In this document: positions 1 through 7,813 of the stretch, piece after piece
Layout: each line of letters begins with the position of its first letter
Position numbering within the stretch: the stretch's first letter is position 1
DNA from: Bacteroidales bacterium
Lineage (GTDB): Bacteria > Bacteroidota > Bacteroidia > Bacteroidales > Tenuifilaceae
Reading direction: 5' to 3'
DNA: 53,073 bases
Assembly (NCBI GenBank): GCA_028708425.1
Contig: JAQVYY010000020.1
Coordinates: 1 to 53,073 of the forward strand
Notes under the pieces: generated by a model
The model's input: the letters and a program-made list of their open reading frames with translations, nothing else
What the model was told of the DNA's origin: nothing
The model's database searches: none
Made by a program: the position numbers and the translations under genes

Positions 1-91
1 GATCCTCCAGATCAAATGACTATAAATTGGGGAGGGGTCTATTATTGAATTAAATAATCTATGTCCAGTTCATAGGCATTAAAGAACAGAA

Positions 92-337
92 TTAATGAAA
101 ATAAAAATTTAGTCGGTTAATAGTGATAATAAGTAAAGGCAAGTGCAGAATCGCTACTTGTATCAGTTTGGGATTCTGAAAATTCATCATGTTATACAAA
201 CCAATAATTACTCCAACTATCGCCGTAACTCTATATGTTGCTATGTTGATTTTGGGGATATTAAATGTCATTATGGTTAAGAATACAGGGGTCATTAAGC
301 AGAATGCTAAGCTTGAGCCACTGTATAGTAAATGCAT
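92..337 (-). CDS. small hydrophobic membrane protein, unknown function
   Basis: An 81-residue protein that I do not recognise. It has about three hydrophobic stretches (roughly residues 8-25, 33-50 and 60-75), consistent with a small inner-membrane protein. Its ATG lies only a few bases after the stop of the TonB-dependent receptor on the same strand, so it is probably the last cistron of that operon. The tight spacing and the membrane-like composition are the only support for it being real. It could be an accessory subunit for the receptor, but nothing in the sequence shows that. Confidence 0.5.
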   Translation of the reverse strand: MHLLYSGSSLAFCLMTPVFLTIMTFNIPKINIATYRVTAIVGVIIGLYNMMNFQNPKLIQVAILHLPLLIITINRLNFYFH

Positions 338-340
338 TGA

Positions 341-1663
341 CTAATAATCTAAATGCCACACTAAGCCAAAATACATTGTTCTAAATTGATAATAATCAAA
401 GTATTTGGCTGTGTAATCTTCATTGTATAGAGCTTCGCTTTCATTCTTTGTATCAAAAATGTTGTTTAACGAAGCAAATGCAACCAAAGCATTCTTTCTC
501 AGTCTAATATATTTGCTGAAACTAATGTCAAAGCGGCTATAATTTCCATATTGAGAATGGTACAAATCACTAGAAAAGATGGGTTGAAAATAATTTGTTT
601 GATTGTCAAAAGTAGCACCCGTTATTTCGTTATAATATGTTCCTGGACGGCTTGTATAGGTTAAAACTAAAGAAAATAACTTTTGATTATTATAATGAAT
701 TGACGTTTTTATTAGATAATTAAAGTCTTTAGCACCATGATAATTCTTATTATTTATTGTTATCTTTTGATTAATATATGAATTTGAGAACGAAAATTTA
801 AAGTATTTATAAAAACTATGCTCAGCATATAATTCCAACCCAAACGTATTTATTTTGTCCGTTTTAAAGTAGGTATTAACAGATCGTTCTCCTGTTTCAT
901 TTTTATAATATGTGGCGGTTTTTAATAATGTGTTTGAAAACTCGCAGGTGTAATCTAATGCTGTTTGATAGCTTGATAGCAAATTGTATTCTACTGTGAA
1001 ATAGCTTGGTATGGAATAATTATGGTATTTACCACCACTTAGTAATAATGATTGTTTTGCATTTAAACGATATTTTAGTCCTAATTGCGCACTGAAATAA
1101 TATTTTTGACTTGCCACTGGCAGGTTACTTCTCACTCCCGAAGAAAAGGTTAGCTTGTCATTAATGTCCCAATTTCCATATAAATATGCTTCAAGAATAT
1201 TATTATATATTGAAGAATCAGAAAAATAATTAGGGGAGCTTGGCGATAGGGCATAATAGTAGGTAGGAATGCTATCTTTAAACGTATTTCGATGATAATT
1301 GTGTGATACTCCAAATTGCAAATTTGTGCCTTCCAAAACGTGCCATTTATAGTCTATTGAAGTGTAAATCTGTCTCGTATTTTGAATGGAATTAATATTA
1401 CCAAATTCGAAGTTTTGGTTGGAGTTATTTGCTCCGCTATTTATACTTAGCATTCCGTTTTTTGAGTAATATCTAAAATTGTTGACCGTAAAAAATCTTT
1501 TATTCAAACTTGCAGCACTTCCTGTATAATTGAAAGTTTGGCCATAACCGTTAAAAGATTCATCTATATAATAATTGTATGAATTTAGCTCGCCTTTTTT
1601 CCCAATTTTTTTATGAAAGTTAATGCCTAGGTCTTTATTGTAAAAGTTTTTAATGTTTGGTAG
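341..1663 (-). pseudogene. TonB-dependent receptor, C-terminal beta-barrel part (out of frame with its N-terminus)
   Basis: This is the barrel half of an outer-membrane TonB-dependent receptor. It is rich in alternating aromatic/polar strands and ends in an aromatic C-terminal strand (LVWHLDY), as expected for outer-membrane barrels recognised by the BAM complex. The first internal ATG is at 1507, but the barrel frame is open back to the A-run at 1665-1673 and reads straight on from the plug domain encoded at 1627-2493. The two halves would therefore be one protein of about 715 residues. The part beginning at 1507 has no signal peptide and could not be exported on its own. Confidence 0.8.
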
Positions 1664-2493
1664 CTTTTTTTTTGAATACCTACAAAAGCATCGGAAAGCT
1701 GGTAATTACCATAAACTTGAATAAATGAAATATCCTTTTTTAATCGTTGAGAAAGAAAAAAGCCTGTACTTGCCAAACTTGCTGAAAGTTGTAATTGGTT
1801 TGCCTCCAAATTTTTTACAGTCTGTATTTCTACTAAACCAGCACTTGTATTACCATAAGTCAAAGGTGGATTACTTGCATACACATATAGCTTATTGATT
1901 ATTTCGGGATTAAACAGACTAAAAAATCCTTGATTATTTAGCTGACTTGCTCGAACCGGATTATAAACTGGCACGCCATTTAACGTAACCCTTGACCTAT
2001 CAGAAGAGCTGCCTCTTAGGGAAACATTTGCAGTTTCATTTATTGTTGTTGAAGCAGGTAAAATAGTAATGGCTTTTAAAGGGTCCCCTTGCGAAACAGG
2101 ATTTAAGTAGATATCCATTTTCTTCATTTTTACCACAGAAAACCGCTCTGAAATAGGGTCTTGCGACATAATAATGACCTCCTCTAAGGTTTGGCTATTT
2201 TCCTCTAAAATAATAACAGCTGCTTTAGTAATATCAATTGTTGAAATGAGGGTTTCTTTTGTTTTATAACCAATAAAAGAAACAGTTAGCGTATCCTTTA
2301 AGCCATTGATAACCAAGCTGAATTTGCCGTCAAAATCAGTTGTAACGCCGTTCTGTGGCACAGACTTTAAGTAAACATTTGCAGCAAAAATTGGCTCCCC
2401 TCGTCTGTTTTTAACCACACCGTTTATTTTAGGTTGCGAAAAGGAGACCAGAGCAAACAACAATAAAGCTATTGAAAGATTAAATTTCATCAT
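1627..2493 (-). pseudogene. TonB-dependent receptor, N-terminal part: signal peptide, CarboxypepD_reg-like and plug domains
   Basis: The 288-residue product starts with a Sec signal peptide (about residues 1-19, ending SFSQ). A carboxypeptidase-regulatory-like beta-sandwich follows (about 22-100, with the DGKFSL and GYKTKET signatures), then a TonB plug domain (about 125-230, with NVSLRGSSSDRSRVTLNG and the SAGLVEIQT end). The barrel is missing because the frame shifts in a run of nine A (complement of 1665-1673) and runs out after about 12 foreign residues. Adding one A, or removing two, restores a full-length receptor. The start ATG overlaps the stop of the upstream TPR lipoprotein (ATGATG), so translation is probably coupled. 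It could be a real pseudogene, a phase-variable gene or an assembly error. Confidence 0.8.
1665..1673 (-). other. nine-A homopolymer at the receptor frameshift
   Basis: Nine consecutive T on the plus strand (A on the coding strand) lie exactly where the receptor reading frame switches. The codons before are G-I-Q-K-K. With ten A the frame continues K-L-P-N-I-K-N-F-Y-N-K into the barrel; with nine A it reads S-Y-Q-T and soon stops. This fits slipped-strand mutation or polymerase slippage, or a base-calling error. Confidence 0.85.
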
Positions 2494-3287
2494 TTCCCTA
2501 CTAATTTTGTTGCCAATTGATTAATTGTATAGCTCTCTGGAAATTCCTTAATTCCTTTCTGAAAGTGTTTTTTTGCTAAATCCCACTTTTCTTTTTTGAT
2601 ATATAGCTTTATAAGCATTTCGTATGCTTCCTCTTTTCCCCAAGATGGTAAATATTCGTTTTGTATTTTTTGTATAGGTAAAGAAATTGCTTTTAGCAGA
2701 TATTTTTCTGCCTCTTTACCTCCTCCATATTTTTCTGGAGTGTAAAAATCGTTACTTGCATAAACATAGTACGCTCTCATATTTGTTGAATCTATTGCAA
2801 TTGCTTGTTGTGCGTTCTTTTTTATATCGCCTGAAATAAACATTGCTTTCATCCCTTTAAATTGGATGCCGAAACTTTGTAACAATGCGAGGAGCGCATA
2901 ATCTTCCGAATTTTTTTTATTCACCCTTTTTAACCAACCTATTCCTTTATCTATCTCTTTTTCGGCAGCTTTGTTATCCCCATTTTTTAGATAATAAATT
3001 GACGAATAGAATTGTAAGTAAGAGCGCCAGTAAAGAATAAGATTTTGTTCCTTTTCTTTATTCAGCACTTCTAACTCGTTACTAATTTTCAAAAGTGGGT
3101 TATTGTCTTTTAACATTAAGCTCTGCGCAAAGGCGCCGTAAATTTTACTTTGAATATCAACAAGTAACGAATCTGTTTTTACTTGTTCTACTTGCGCTTG
3201 GTAGCTTACTACCTCTATATTTGCCGTTTGAGTTGTACTCCCCTTGCAGGAAACAAATAGCAATGAAATAAATAGTAATCGTATCAT
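2490..3287 (-). CDS. TPR-containing lipoprotein
   Basis: This 265-residue protein has a very short lipoprotein signal (LLFVSC, acylated Cys14), so it should sit on a membrane in the periplasm. The rest is helical with TPR-like pairs: about residues 85-120 (YYLKNGDNKAAEKEIDKGIGW), 165-200, and 215-255 (EAYEMLIKLYIKKEKWDLAKKHFQ). Its stop overlaps the receptor start, implying coupled translation and a shared task. The family is unnamed to me. A scaffold or periplasmic partner of the TonB receptor is an inference from position only. Confidence 0.75.
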   Translation of the reverse strand: MIRLLFISLLFVSCKGSTTQTANIEVVSYQAQVEQVKTDSLLVDIQSKIYGAFAQSLMLKDNNPLLKISNELEVLNKEKEQNLILYWRSYLQFYSSIYYLKNGDNKAAEKEIDKGIGWLKRVNKKNSEDYALLALLQSFGIQFKGMKAMFISGDIKKNAQQAIAIDSTNMRAYYVYASNDFYTPEKYGGGKEAEKYLLKAISLPIQKIQNEYLPSWGKEEAYEMLIKLYIKKEKWDLAKKHFQKGIKEFPESYTINQLATKLVGK

Positions 3288-3299
3288 AGTATAGTGGGT

Positions 3300-3334
3300 T
3301 TATAAATTAGTTTAAATTATAAACTAATTAGTTA
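3300..3334. promoter_or_regulatory. tandem palindromic operator candidates upstream of the TPR lipoprotein
   Basis: Two overlapping AT-rich dyads lie in the gap between the regulator gene and the lipoprotein gene. They are TATAAATTAGTTTA (3301-3314) and TATAAACTAATTAGTT (3318-3333, containing the perfect 12-bp palindrome AACTAATTAGTT at 3322-3333). They share the half-site TAAACTA/TAGTTTA with the 20-bp palindrome at 4224-4243 in front of the first gene of the operon. That suggests the winged-helix protein encoded between them binds both places. Confidence 0.5.
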
Positions 3335-3340
3335 AAAAAA

Positions 3341-3622
3341 TTATTCTAAATATTTCTTTATGGCATTTACATACTCTTCGAAAGCATCAACTCCTGTTTT
3401 AGTTATTTCAACTGATGTATGCTGATAGTTATTTAAAAACCCTTTGGTAATGGTTATATATTTCTCTTTCTCCAACTTTTTTAGCTGCACGCTGATATTA
3501 CCCGAGGTAGCCTTTGTAACCTCTTTAAGCTCGTTAAAATCAGCTGCGCCATTACTTATTAAGTACGAGATAATAGCCAACCGAAGTTGCGAATGCAGTA
3601 AGGGATTAAGTTCTTCAAACAT
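3341..3622 (-). CDS. winged-helix transcriptional regulator (MarR/ArsR-like, HTH_34 type)
   Basis: A 93-residue single-domain DNA-binding protein. The helix-turn-helix is at about residues 27-60 (FNELKEVTKATSGNISVQLKKLEKEKYI), followed by a beta-wing (about 56-75) and a C-terminal dimerisation helix. Size and layout match the small winged-helix family often paired with a membrane protein in Bacteroidota. It sits one base from the stop of the upstream membrane protein gene, and palindromic sites flank it on both sides. Autoregulation of the operon is likely but inferred. The ligand is unknown. Confidence 0.8.
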   Translation of the reverse strand: MFEELNPLLHSQLRLAIISYLISNGAADFNELKEVTKATSGNISVQLKKLEKEKYITITKGFLNNYQHTSVEITKTGVDAFEEYVNAIKKYLE

Positions 3623-3623
3623 T

Positions 3624-4199
3624 TTATTTTCGCTTGTTCTGAATCATCAATATAACACCAGGAATAGCAACGGCAACAACTGAAACAATACTCATTAGTA
3701 GGGGTTGATATATCCATTGAATACTGAAACAAATAAATGCCGAAAGATTAATGAGAATACCAGAAAAAAGTAATAGCCTGCTTTTTATAGCTATTGCCGA
3801 TATAAAAATGCCAGTTGATAGCAGAATAAGGGTAACGGGTATTAGGTTCTCTTTAAGTACTGGGAAAAATACAAACCCTACAACAAACATGTTAATTGCT
3901 AAAAACAACCACCCGTAAGAAACTATTTTAGCTATTTGGTTCCCTTGGCTCTTTCCCTTCTTTTTTCTAAAGTAGAAAATAGTAAATACTCCTCCAATGG
4001 GCATTAGCAGGTAAGGGTACCAGCTAATGGCATAGTATTCTTTTTGGAGCAGAATGAACTGGCCTAGCGATGTTAATGCATTTAGCACGCCCCAAAAAAG
4101 GTAAATAAATCCATTCTTTTCAAATCTGTCTCTTGCTTGGTTAATTACCTGAGTAATTAGTTCAAAGCTTTTTTCAACCGTCATTTTTTCGGTTTCCAT
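3624..4199 (-). CDS. multi-pass membrane protein, unknown function
   Basis: A 191-residue protein with a soluble helical N-terminus (about residues 1-27) and about five hydrophobic segments (roughly 30-50, 62-78, 93-112, 118-135 and 140-185). I do not recognise a named family, although membrane proteins of this kind co-transcribed with a small winged-helix regulator are common in this phylum. It is the first gene of the minus-strand operon, its start is just downstream of the 20-bp palindrome at 4224-4243, and one base separates it from the regulator gene. It may sense or modulate the regulator, but no motif proves this. Confidence 0.7.
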   Translation of the reverse strand: METEKMTVEKSFELITQVINQARDRFEKNGFIYLFWGVLNALTSLGQFILLQKEYYAISWYPYLLMPIGGVFTIFYFRKKKGKSQGNQIAKIVSYGWLFLAINMFVVGFVFFPVLKENLIPVTLILLSTGIFISAIAIKSRLLLFSGILINLSAFICFSIQWIYQPLLMSIVSVVAVAIPGVILMIQNKRK

Positions 4200-4223
4200 G
4201 GTTGTACGTTTTAGTTCTCTGCA

Positions 4224-4243
4224 AATATAAACTAGTTTATATT
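4224..4243. promoter_or_regulatory. 20-bp perfect palindrome, candidate operator
   Basis: A perfect 10+10 dyad centred on CTAG (core TATAAACTAGTTTATA) lies 25 bp before the start codon of the first gene of the membrane-protein/regulator operon. A weaker copy follows (TATAAACCTAATTTATTTTA, 4242-4261). The position and the match to the dyads at 3300-3334 make it the best candidate binding site for the encoded winged-helix regulator. Confidence 0.6.
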
Positions 4244-4415
4244 ATAAACCTAATTTATTTTAATCTTTTTTGAAATAATTGAAACATAATTTATTTGGCT
4301 GGGCAACCCTATAAATTAGCAACAATACGCTAAATAAAGTCATTGGTATCCGGTTAATATTTATAGATTCCTCCCTACGGTCGGAATGACAGGGCGTTGA
4401 GTTGTATTTGGGAGC

Positions 4416-4463
4416 GGAGGGCTTGGCTAGCGGCAAAGACCTTTGCCGCTAGCCAAGCCCTCC
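4416..4463. repeat. perfect 23-bp inverted repeat with 2-nt spacer
   Basis: The arms are 4416-4438 (beginning GGAGGGCTTGGCTAGCGG) and 4441-4463, exactly complementary and separated by AC. It would form a very stable hairpin or cruciform. It is followed by CCTAAAA rather than a T-run on the plus strand, so it is not a typical intrinsic terminator. A REP or miniature-element core is more likely. Confidence 0.75.
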
Positions 4464-4608
4464 CCTAAAAACTAAACATTTGTCATTAACAAAGCCATTT
4501 CTATTTTCAACGGTTTTGTCGAACATACGTTTCAGTGCAAAACGCAGTGAAGCGAAGAATCTATAATGTTTAACTTTGTTTTTATAGGGCAATAGTGAAA
4601 TAAAGTAT

Positions 4609-4752
4609 AATCCGTATTATTTATCAAATTTGTTTAAGGTGAATGCAAATGCGGGTTACCCCTATGTAGTGGAGCTCAACTTTGGGAACAAAATTGGTTA
4701 TGGGACTTATTCTCTGTCAGAGACCCCAATTATTCGAATGAATAATTGGGAT
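4609..4752 (+). repeat. dispersed repeat, long copy 1
   Basis: It starts with a form of AACCCGCATTATTTATCAAATTTGT (here beginning AATCCG), runs through GAATGCAAATGCGGGTTACCCC, and ends with an 11-bp perfect hairpin (CCCAATTATTC / GAATAATTGGG, 4725-4750). The same order of blocks appears in reverse orientation at about 50079-50228. Shorter versions occur at 9523, 10529 and 25403. Confidence 0.75.
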
Positions 4753-4802
4753 TAACCAGCAATATTAGTTTGGTAGAGTTCTTCAGATAATCTATAATCT
4801 TG

Positions 4803-4810
4803 TATCTTTG
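4803..4810 (+). promoter_or_regulatory. Bacteroidota -7 promoter element (TATCTTTG) for pgeF
   Basis: TATCTTTG matches the TAnnTTTG -7 consensus of the Bacteroidota primary sigma factor. It places the transcription start just before 4820 and supports the ATG at 4844, since an upstream TTG at 4808 would lie inside the promoter. No clear -33 TTTG at normal spacing is visible. Confidence 0.5.
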
Positions 4811-4843
4811 GATTTTTTGATTTTAAAATTAACAGCATTATCA

Positions 4844-5644
4844 ATGGTTTTTTCCGAAAGTAAGGGCATTAAATTGGCTCATTTTGAGAATTTGCTAAAG
4901 TACCGTCATGCAATAACGCATTTTGTAACCACCCGTCACGGTGGTGTTAGCGAGGGCACCTACGGTACTTTCAACATGAGCCTAAGCCAAACCGATAAGC
5001 CAAGCAATGTTTTAGAGAATAGGCAAAGGCTTGCCAATGCGCTTAATATTAAACCCACCGATTTTGTTTTTCCAATTCAGGTTCATGGAACCAATATAGT
5101 GCGTGTTTTCGAAGTTGACAGCGGAAAAGGGGCGCTCACCAACAACGATGCTTTTAGCAACACCGATGGCTTTATAACCAATACCAAAGGGCTTTGCCTT
5201 GTTACTCTGGCTGCCGATTGTGTTTCCATACTAATTTTCGACCCCGTAAATTATGCAATTGGGGTTGGCCATTCGGGCTGGAAGGGAACGGTTTTGCAGA
5301 TTGCTTCACATCTGGTTTGCGCAATGCAGCGAGAATTTGGCTCTAACCCAAGCGATATAGTGGTTGGTATTGGCCCATCGGGTGGGCCTAACCGTTACCA
5401 GGTGAAGCAGGATGTGATTGATGAGGTTGCCAGTAAATTCGATACTAGTAAGGTGATAATTAAAAGAGATAAAAAGGCGTATTTTGACATGTGGGAAGCC
5501 AATCGCATAACCCTCATAAAATCAGGTGTAAAATCACAGAATATTGAGGTGTCGGGTATGTGTACCATAACCCAAAACCACACTTTTTTCTCGGCACGTC
5601 ATGGTGATGACGGTCGGTTTACGGCAGGAATTTTTCTTCTTTAG
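4844..5644 (+). CDS. pgeF: peptidoglycan editing factor PgeF (multicopper polyphenol oxidase/laccase-like, YfiH family)
   Basis: A 266-residue protein of the YfiH/PgeF (DUF152) family. Members act on purine nucleosides in vitro and keep wrongly incorporated serine out of peptidoglycan. The three conserved metal/active-site residues are present: His81 (QVHGTN), Cys126 (AADCVSI) and His143 (GHSGWKG). Length is typical. The ATG at 4844 is chosen over an in-frame TTG 36 bases upstream because that TTG is part of a TATCTTTG promoter motif. The gene stands alone, and the next gene (OPT transporter) follows after 83 bases. Confidence 0.9.
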   Translation: MVFSESKGIKLAHFENLLKYRHAITHFVTTRHGGVSEGTYGTFNMSLSQTDKPSNVLENRQRLANALNIKPTDFVFPIQVHGTNIVRVFEVDSGKGALTNNDAFSNTDGFITNTKGLCLVTLAADCVSILIFDPVNYAIGVGHSGWKGTVLQIASHLVCAMQREFGSNPSDIVVGIGPSGGPNRYQVKQDVIDEVASKFDTSKVIIKRDKKAYFDMWEANRITLIKSGVKSQNIEVSGMCTITQNHTFFSARHGDDGRFTAGIFLL

Positions 5645-5727
5645 TTTAAGATTTTCCTTAAAATTTGTATTTTGCACGGCATTTACAGAATAAACAATAA
5701 CTATTATAAACCAAATTACTTAAACAC

Positions 5728-7722
5728 ATGTCACAAAATTCAGAGCAACAAGTGATTAAGGGCATACCCGATAATGCCTATCGGGAGTTAGCCCCTGGCG
5801 AGGTGTATGAACCGTTAATGTCGCCACTAAAAATTGTCCCTGAGGTAAGCACATATTCCGTAACTTGGGGTTTAATTATGGCTGTTATATTTTCGGCGGC
5901 AGCTGCCTACCTAGGTCTTAAAATTGGGCAGGTTTTTGAGGCGGCAATTCCCATTGCCATCATCGCCATTGGCTTATCTTCGGTAACCAAACGCAAAAAT
6001 GCGCTGGGCGAAAACGTGATGATACAGTCTATCGGTGCCAGCTCGGGCGTTATTGTTGCCGGTGCTATTTTTACCCTTCCTGCGCTTTACATACTGAATC
6101 TTGAAGCTCAGTTCTATCAGGTATTTATTTCTTCACTTTTGGGTGGTGTTTTAGGTATCCTTTTCCTTATTCCTTTCCGCAAATATTTTGTTGCCGATAT
6201 GCACGGCAAGTACCCTTTCCCCGAGGCAACTGCAACCACAGAGGTGTTGGTGTCGGGTGCAAAAGGCGGAAGCCAAGCTAAGCTTTTATTGATAAGCGGT
6301 TTAATTGGTGGATTATACGATTTTATTATTGCTACTTTCGGTTGGTGGAGCGAGGTTTTCTCTACCAGGGTTATTCCATTTGGTGCGCATCTGGCCGATA
6401 AGGCTAAAATGGTTTTCAAAATCAACGTCGGTGCTGCCATAGTTGGGTTGGGCTATATTGTTGGGCTTAAGTATGCTGCAATAATCTGTGCTGGCTCGTT
6501 TGTTGGCTGGTTCGTTTTTATTCCTTTCCTAAACTATTTTGCCGAGGGTATGACGGTTGCTGTTGGCACTAATGCCTTGGATGTAATTGGCAATATGAGT
6601 GCCGAGCAGATGTTCGATCTTTATATCCGTCCCATTGGTATTGGTGGTATTGCCATGGCAGGGGTTATTGGTGTTATTAAATCGTGGAAAATTATTAAGC
6701 AGGCAATTGGTTTAGCGGTAACCGAAACCGTGGGCCGCAAAGGTGGGGCAGATAAGGAAGTATTACGTACCCAGCGCGATTTACCCATGAAAATTATTGG
6801 TTTTGGTATTCTTGCAACCACAATACTAATCTTCATCTTCTTCCAGTTTGGCGTTGTTCATAACCTAACTCACGCCCTAATAGGGTTGGCAATAGTGATG
6901 GTAATCGCATTCCTGTTTACCACGGTAGCCGCCAACGCCATTGCAATTGTGGGTACCAACCCCGTATCGGGAATGACCCTCATGACGCTTATTATTGCGT
7001 CGTTAATTTTATCTGCATCCGGCCTCTCGGGCGAAACCGGAATGGTTGCTGCGCTAATTATTGGTGGTGTTGTTTGCACGGCCTTATCAATGGCTGGTGG
7101 TTTTATTACCGACCTTAAAATTGGGTACTGGCTTGGTTCATCGCCATACAAGCAGCAGAGCTGGAAATTTTTAGGAACAATTGTTTCTGCAGCCACTGTG
7201 GGTGGGGTTATTATTCTGCTTAACAAAACCTACGGTTTTACAGGCGAGGGCGCATTGGTTGCTCCTCAGGCAAATGCCATGGCAGCAGTAATTGAGCCAA
7301 TGATGAGCGGACAACCCGCACCTTGGCTACTTTACGGTGCAGGTGCAATGCTCTCATTAATCCTTACCATGATTAATGTTCCAGCGTTAGCTTTCGCATT
7401 GGGTATGTTTATACCGCTTCAGCTTAACACACCCTTACTTATTGGTGGAATTATTGCGCATATCGTTTCAACTCGTAGCAAGGACGCGAAGCTTAATCAA
7501 TCTCGTCGTGAGCGTGGAACATTAATCGCATCAGGATTTATTGCTGGTGGTGCTTTAATGGGTGTTATTAGCGCTATACTTAAGTTTGGTGGTATTAACT
7601 TTGTTAACAAGGCATGGTTCGAGTCTAACTCAGCTCAAATACTTGGTTTAGGCATGTTCCTGCTTCTATGTGCATACCTAATTTGGGATTCTCTTAGAGC
7701 AAAACCAGAAAAAGAAGAATAA
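5728..7722 (+). CDS. OPT-family oligopeptide transporter
   Basis: A 664-residue inner-membrane protein with about 14-16 hydrophobic segments. It shows the bacterial OPT arrangement: an N-terminal segment (about 45-70, SAAAAYLGLKIGQVFEAAIP), internal glycine-rich repeats and the FPEATATTEVL motif near residue 165, which is characteristic of the oligopeptide/siderophore transporter superfamily. It should import small peptides with protons. A hairpin terminator follows at 7737-7786, so it is probably transcribed separately from pepT, but the two neighbours make functional sense together: peptide import, then tripeptide cleavage. Substrate range cannot be read from the sequence. Confidence 0.92.
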   Translation: MSQNSEQQVIKGIPDNAYRELAPGEVYEPLMSPLKIVPEVSTYSVTWGLIMAVIFSAAAAYLGLKIGQVFEAAIPIAIIAIGLSSVTKRKNALGENVMIQSIGASSGVIVAGAIFTLPALYILNLEAQFYQVFISSLLGGVLGILFLIPFRKYFVADMHGKYPFPEATATTEVLVSGAKGGSQAKLLLISGLIGGLYDFIIATFGWWSEVFSTRVIPFGAHLADKAKMVFKINVGAAIVGLGYIVGLKYAAIICAGSFVGWFVFIPFLNYFAEGMTVAVGTNALDVIGNMSAEQMFDLYIRPIGIGGIAMAGVIGVIKSWKIIKQAIGLAVTETVGRKGGADKEVLRTQRDLPMKIIGFGILATTILIFIFFQFGVVHNLTHALIGLAIVMVIAFLFTTVAANAIAIVGTNPVSGMTLMTLIIASLILSASGLSGETGMVAALIIGGVVCTALSMAGGFITDLKIGYWLGSSPYKQQSWKFLGTIVSAATVGGVIILLNKTYGFTGEGALVAPQANAMAAVIEPMMSGQPAPWLLYGAGAMLSLILTMINVPALAFALGMFIPLQLNTPLLIGGIIAHIVSTRSKDAKLNQSRRERGTLIASGFIAGGALMGVISAILKFGGINFVNKAWFESNSAQILGLGMFLLLCAYLIWDSLRAKPEKEE

Positions 7723-7736
7723 TGTTTTTTGAAGAT

Positions 7737-7786
7737 TGAAGACGGAAGGGAAGTGTTCTTAATAGCCACCCGTCTTCAGTTTTTTA
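7737..7786 (+). terminator. intrinsic terminator after the OPT transporter
   Basis: TGAAGACGG (7737-7745) pairs with CCGTCTTCA (7770-7778), and the stem is followed by GTTTTTTACC. The loop is rather long (24 nt), so the structure is good but not ideal. Confidence 0.6.
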
Positions 7787-7813
7787 CCTAAGTATAATTA
7801 AAATTAATCTGCC

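Larger units (their letters stand above)
4244..4802. other. gene-free intergenic stretch made of dispersed repeats
   Basis: No supported gene lies here. It contains REP-like fragments at about 4362-4395 (CCTCCCTACGGTCGGAATGA) and about 4535-4563 (GCAGTGAAGCGAAGAATC), a 23-bp inverted repeat at 4416-4463, and a long copy of a dispersed repeat at 4609-4752. Repeats of this kind are typical of gene-poor gaps in Bacteroidota chromosomes. Confidence 0.6.

Noticed and set aside
4725-4750. CCCAATTATTC/GAATAATTGGG hairpin as a terminator
   Set aside because: No gene ends before it on the plus strand and it recurs at the end of the inverted copy near 50090, so it belongs to the dispersed repeat.
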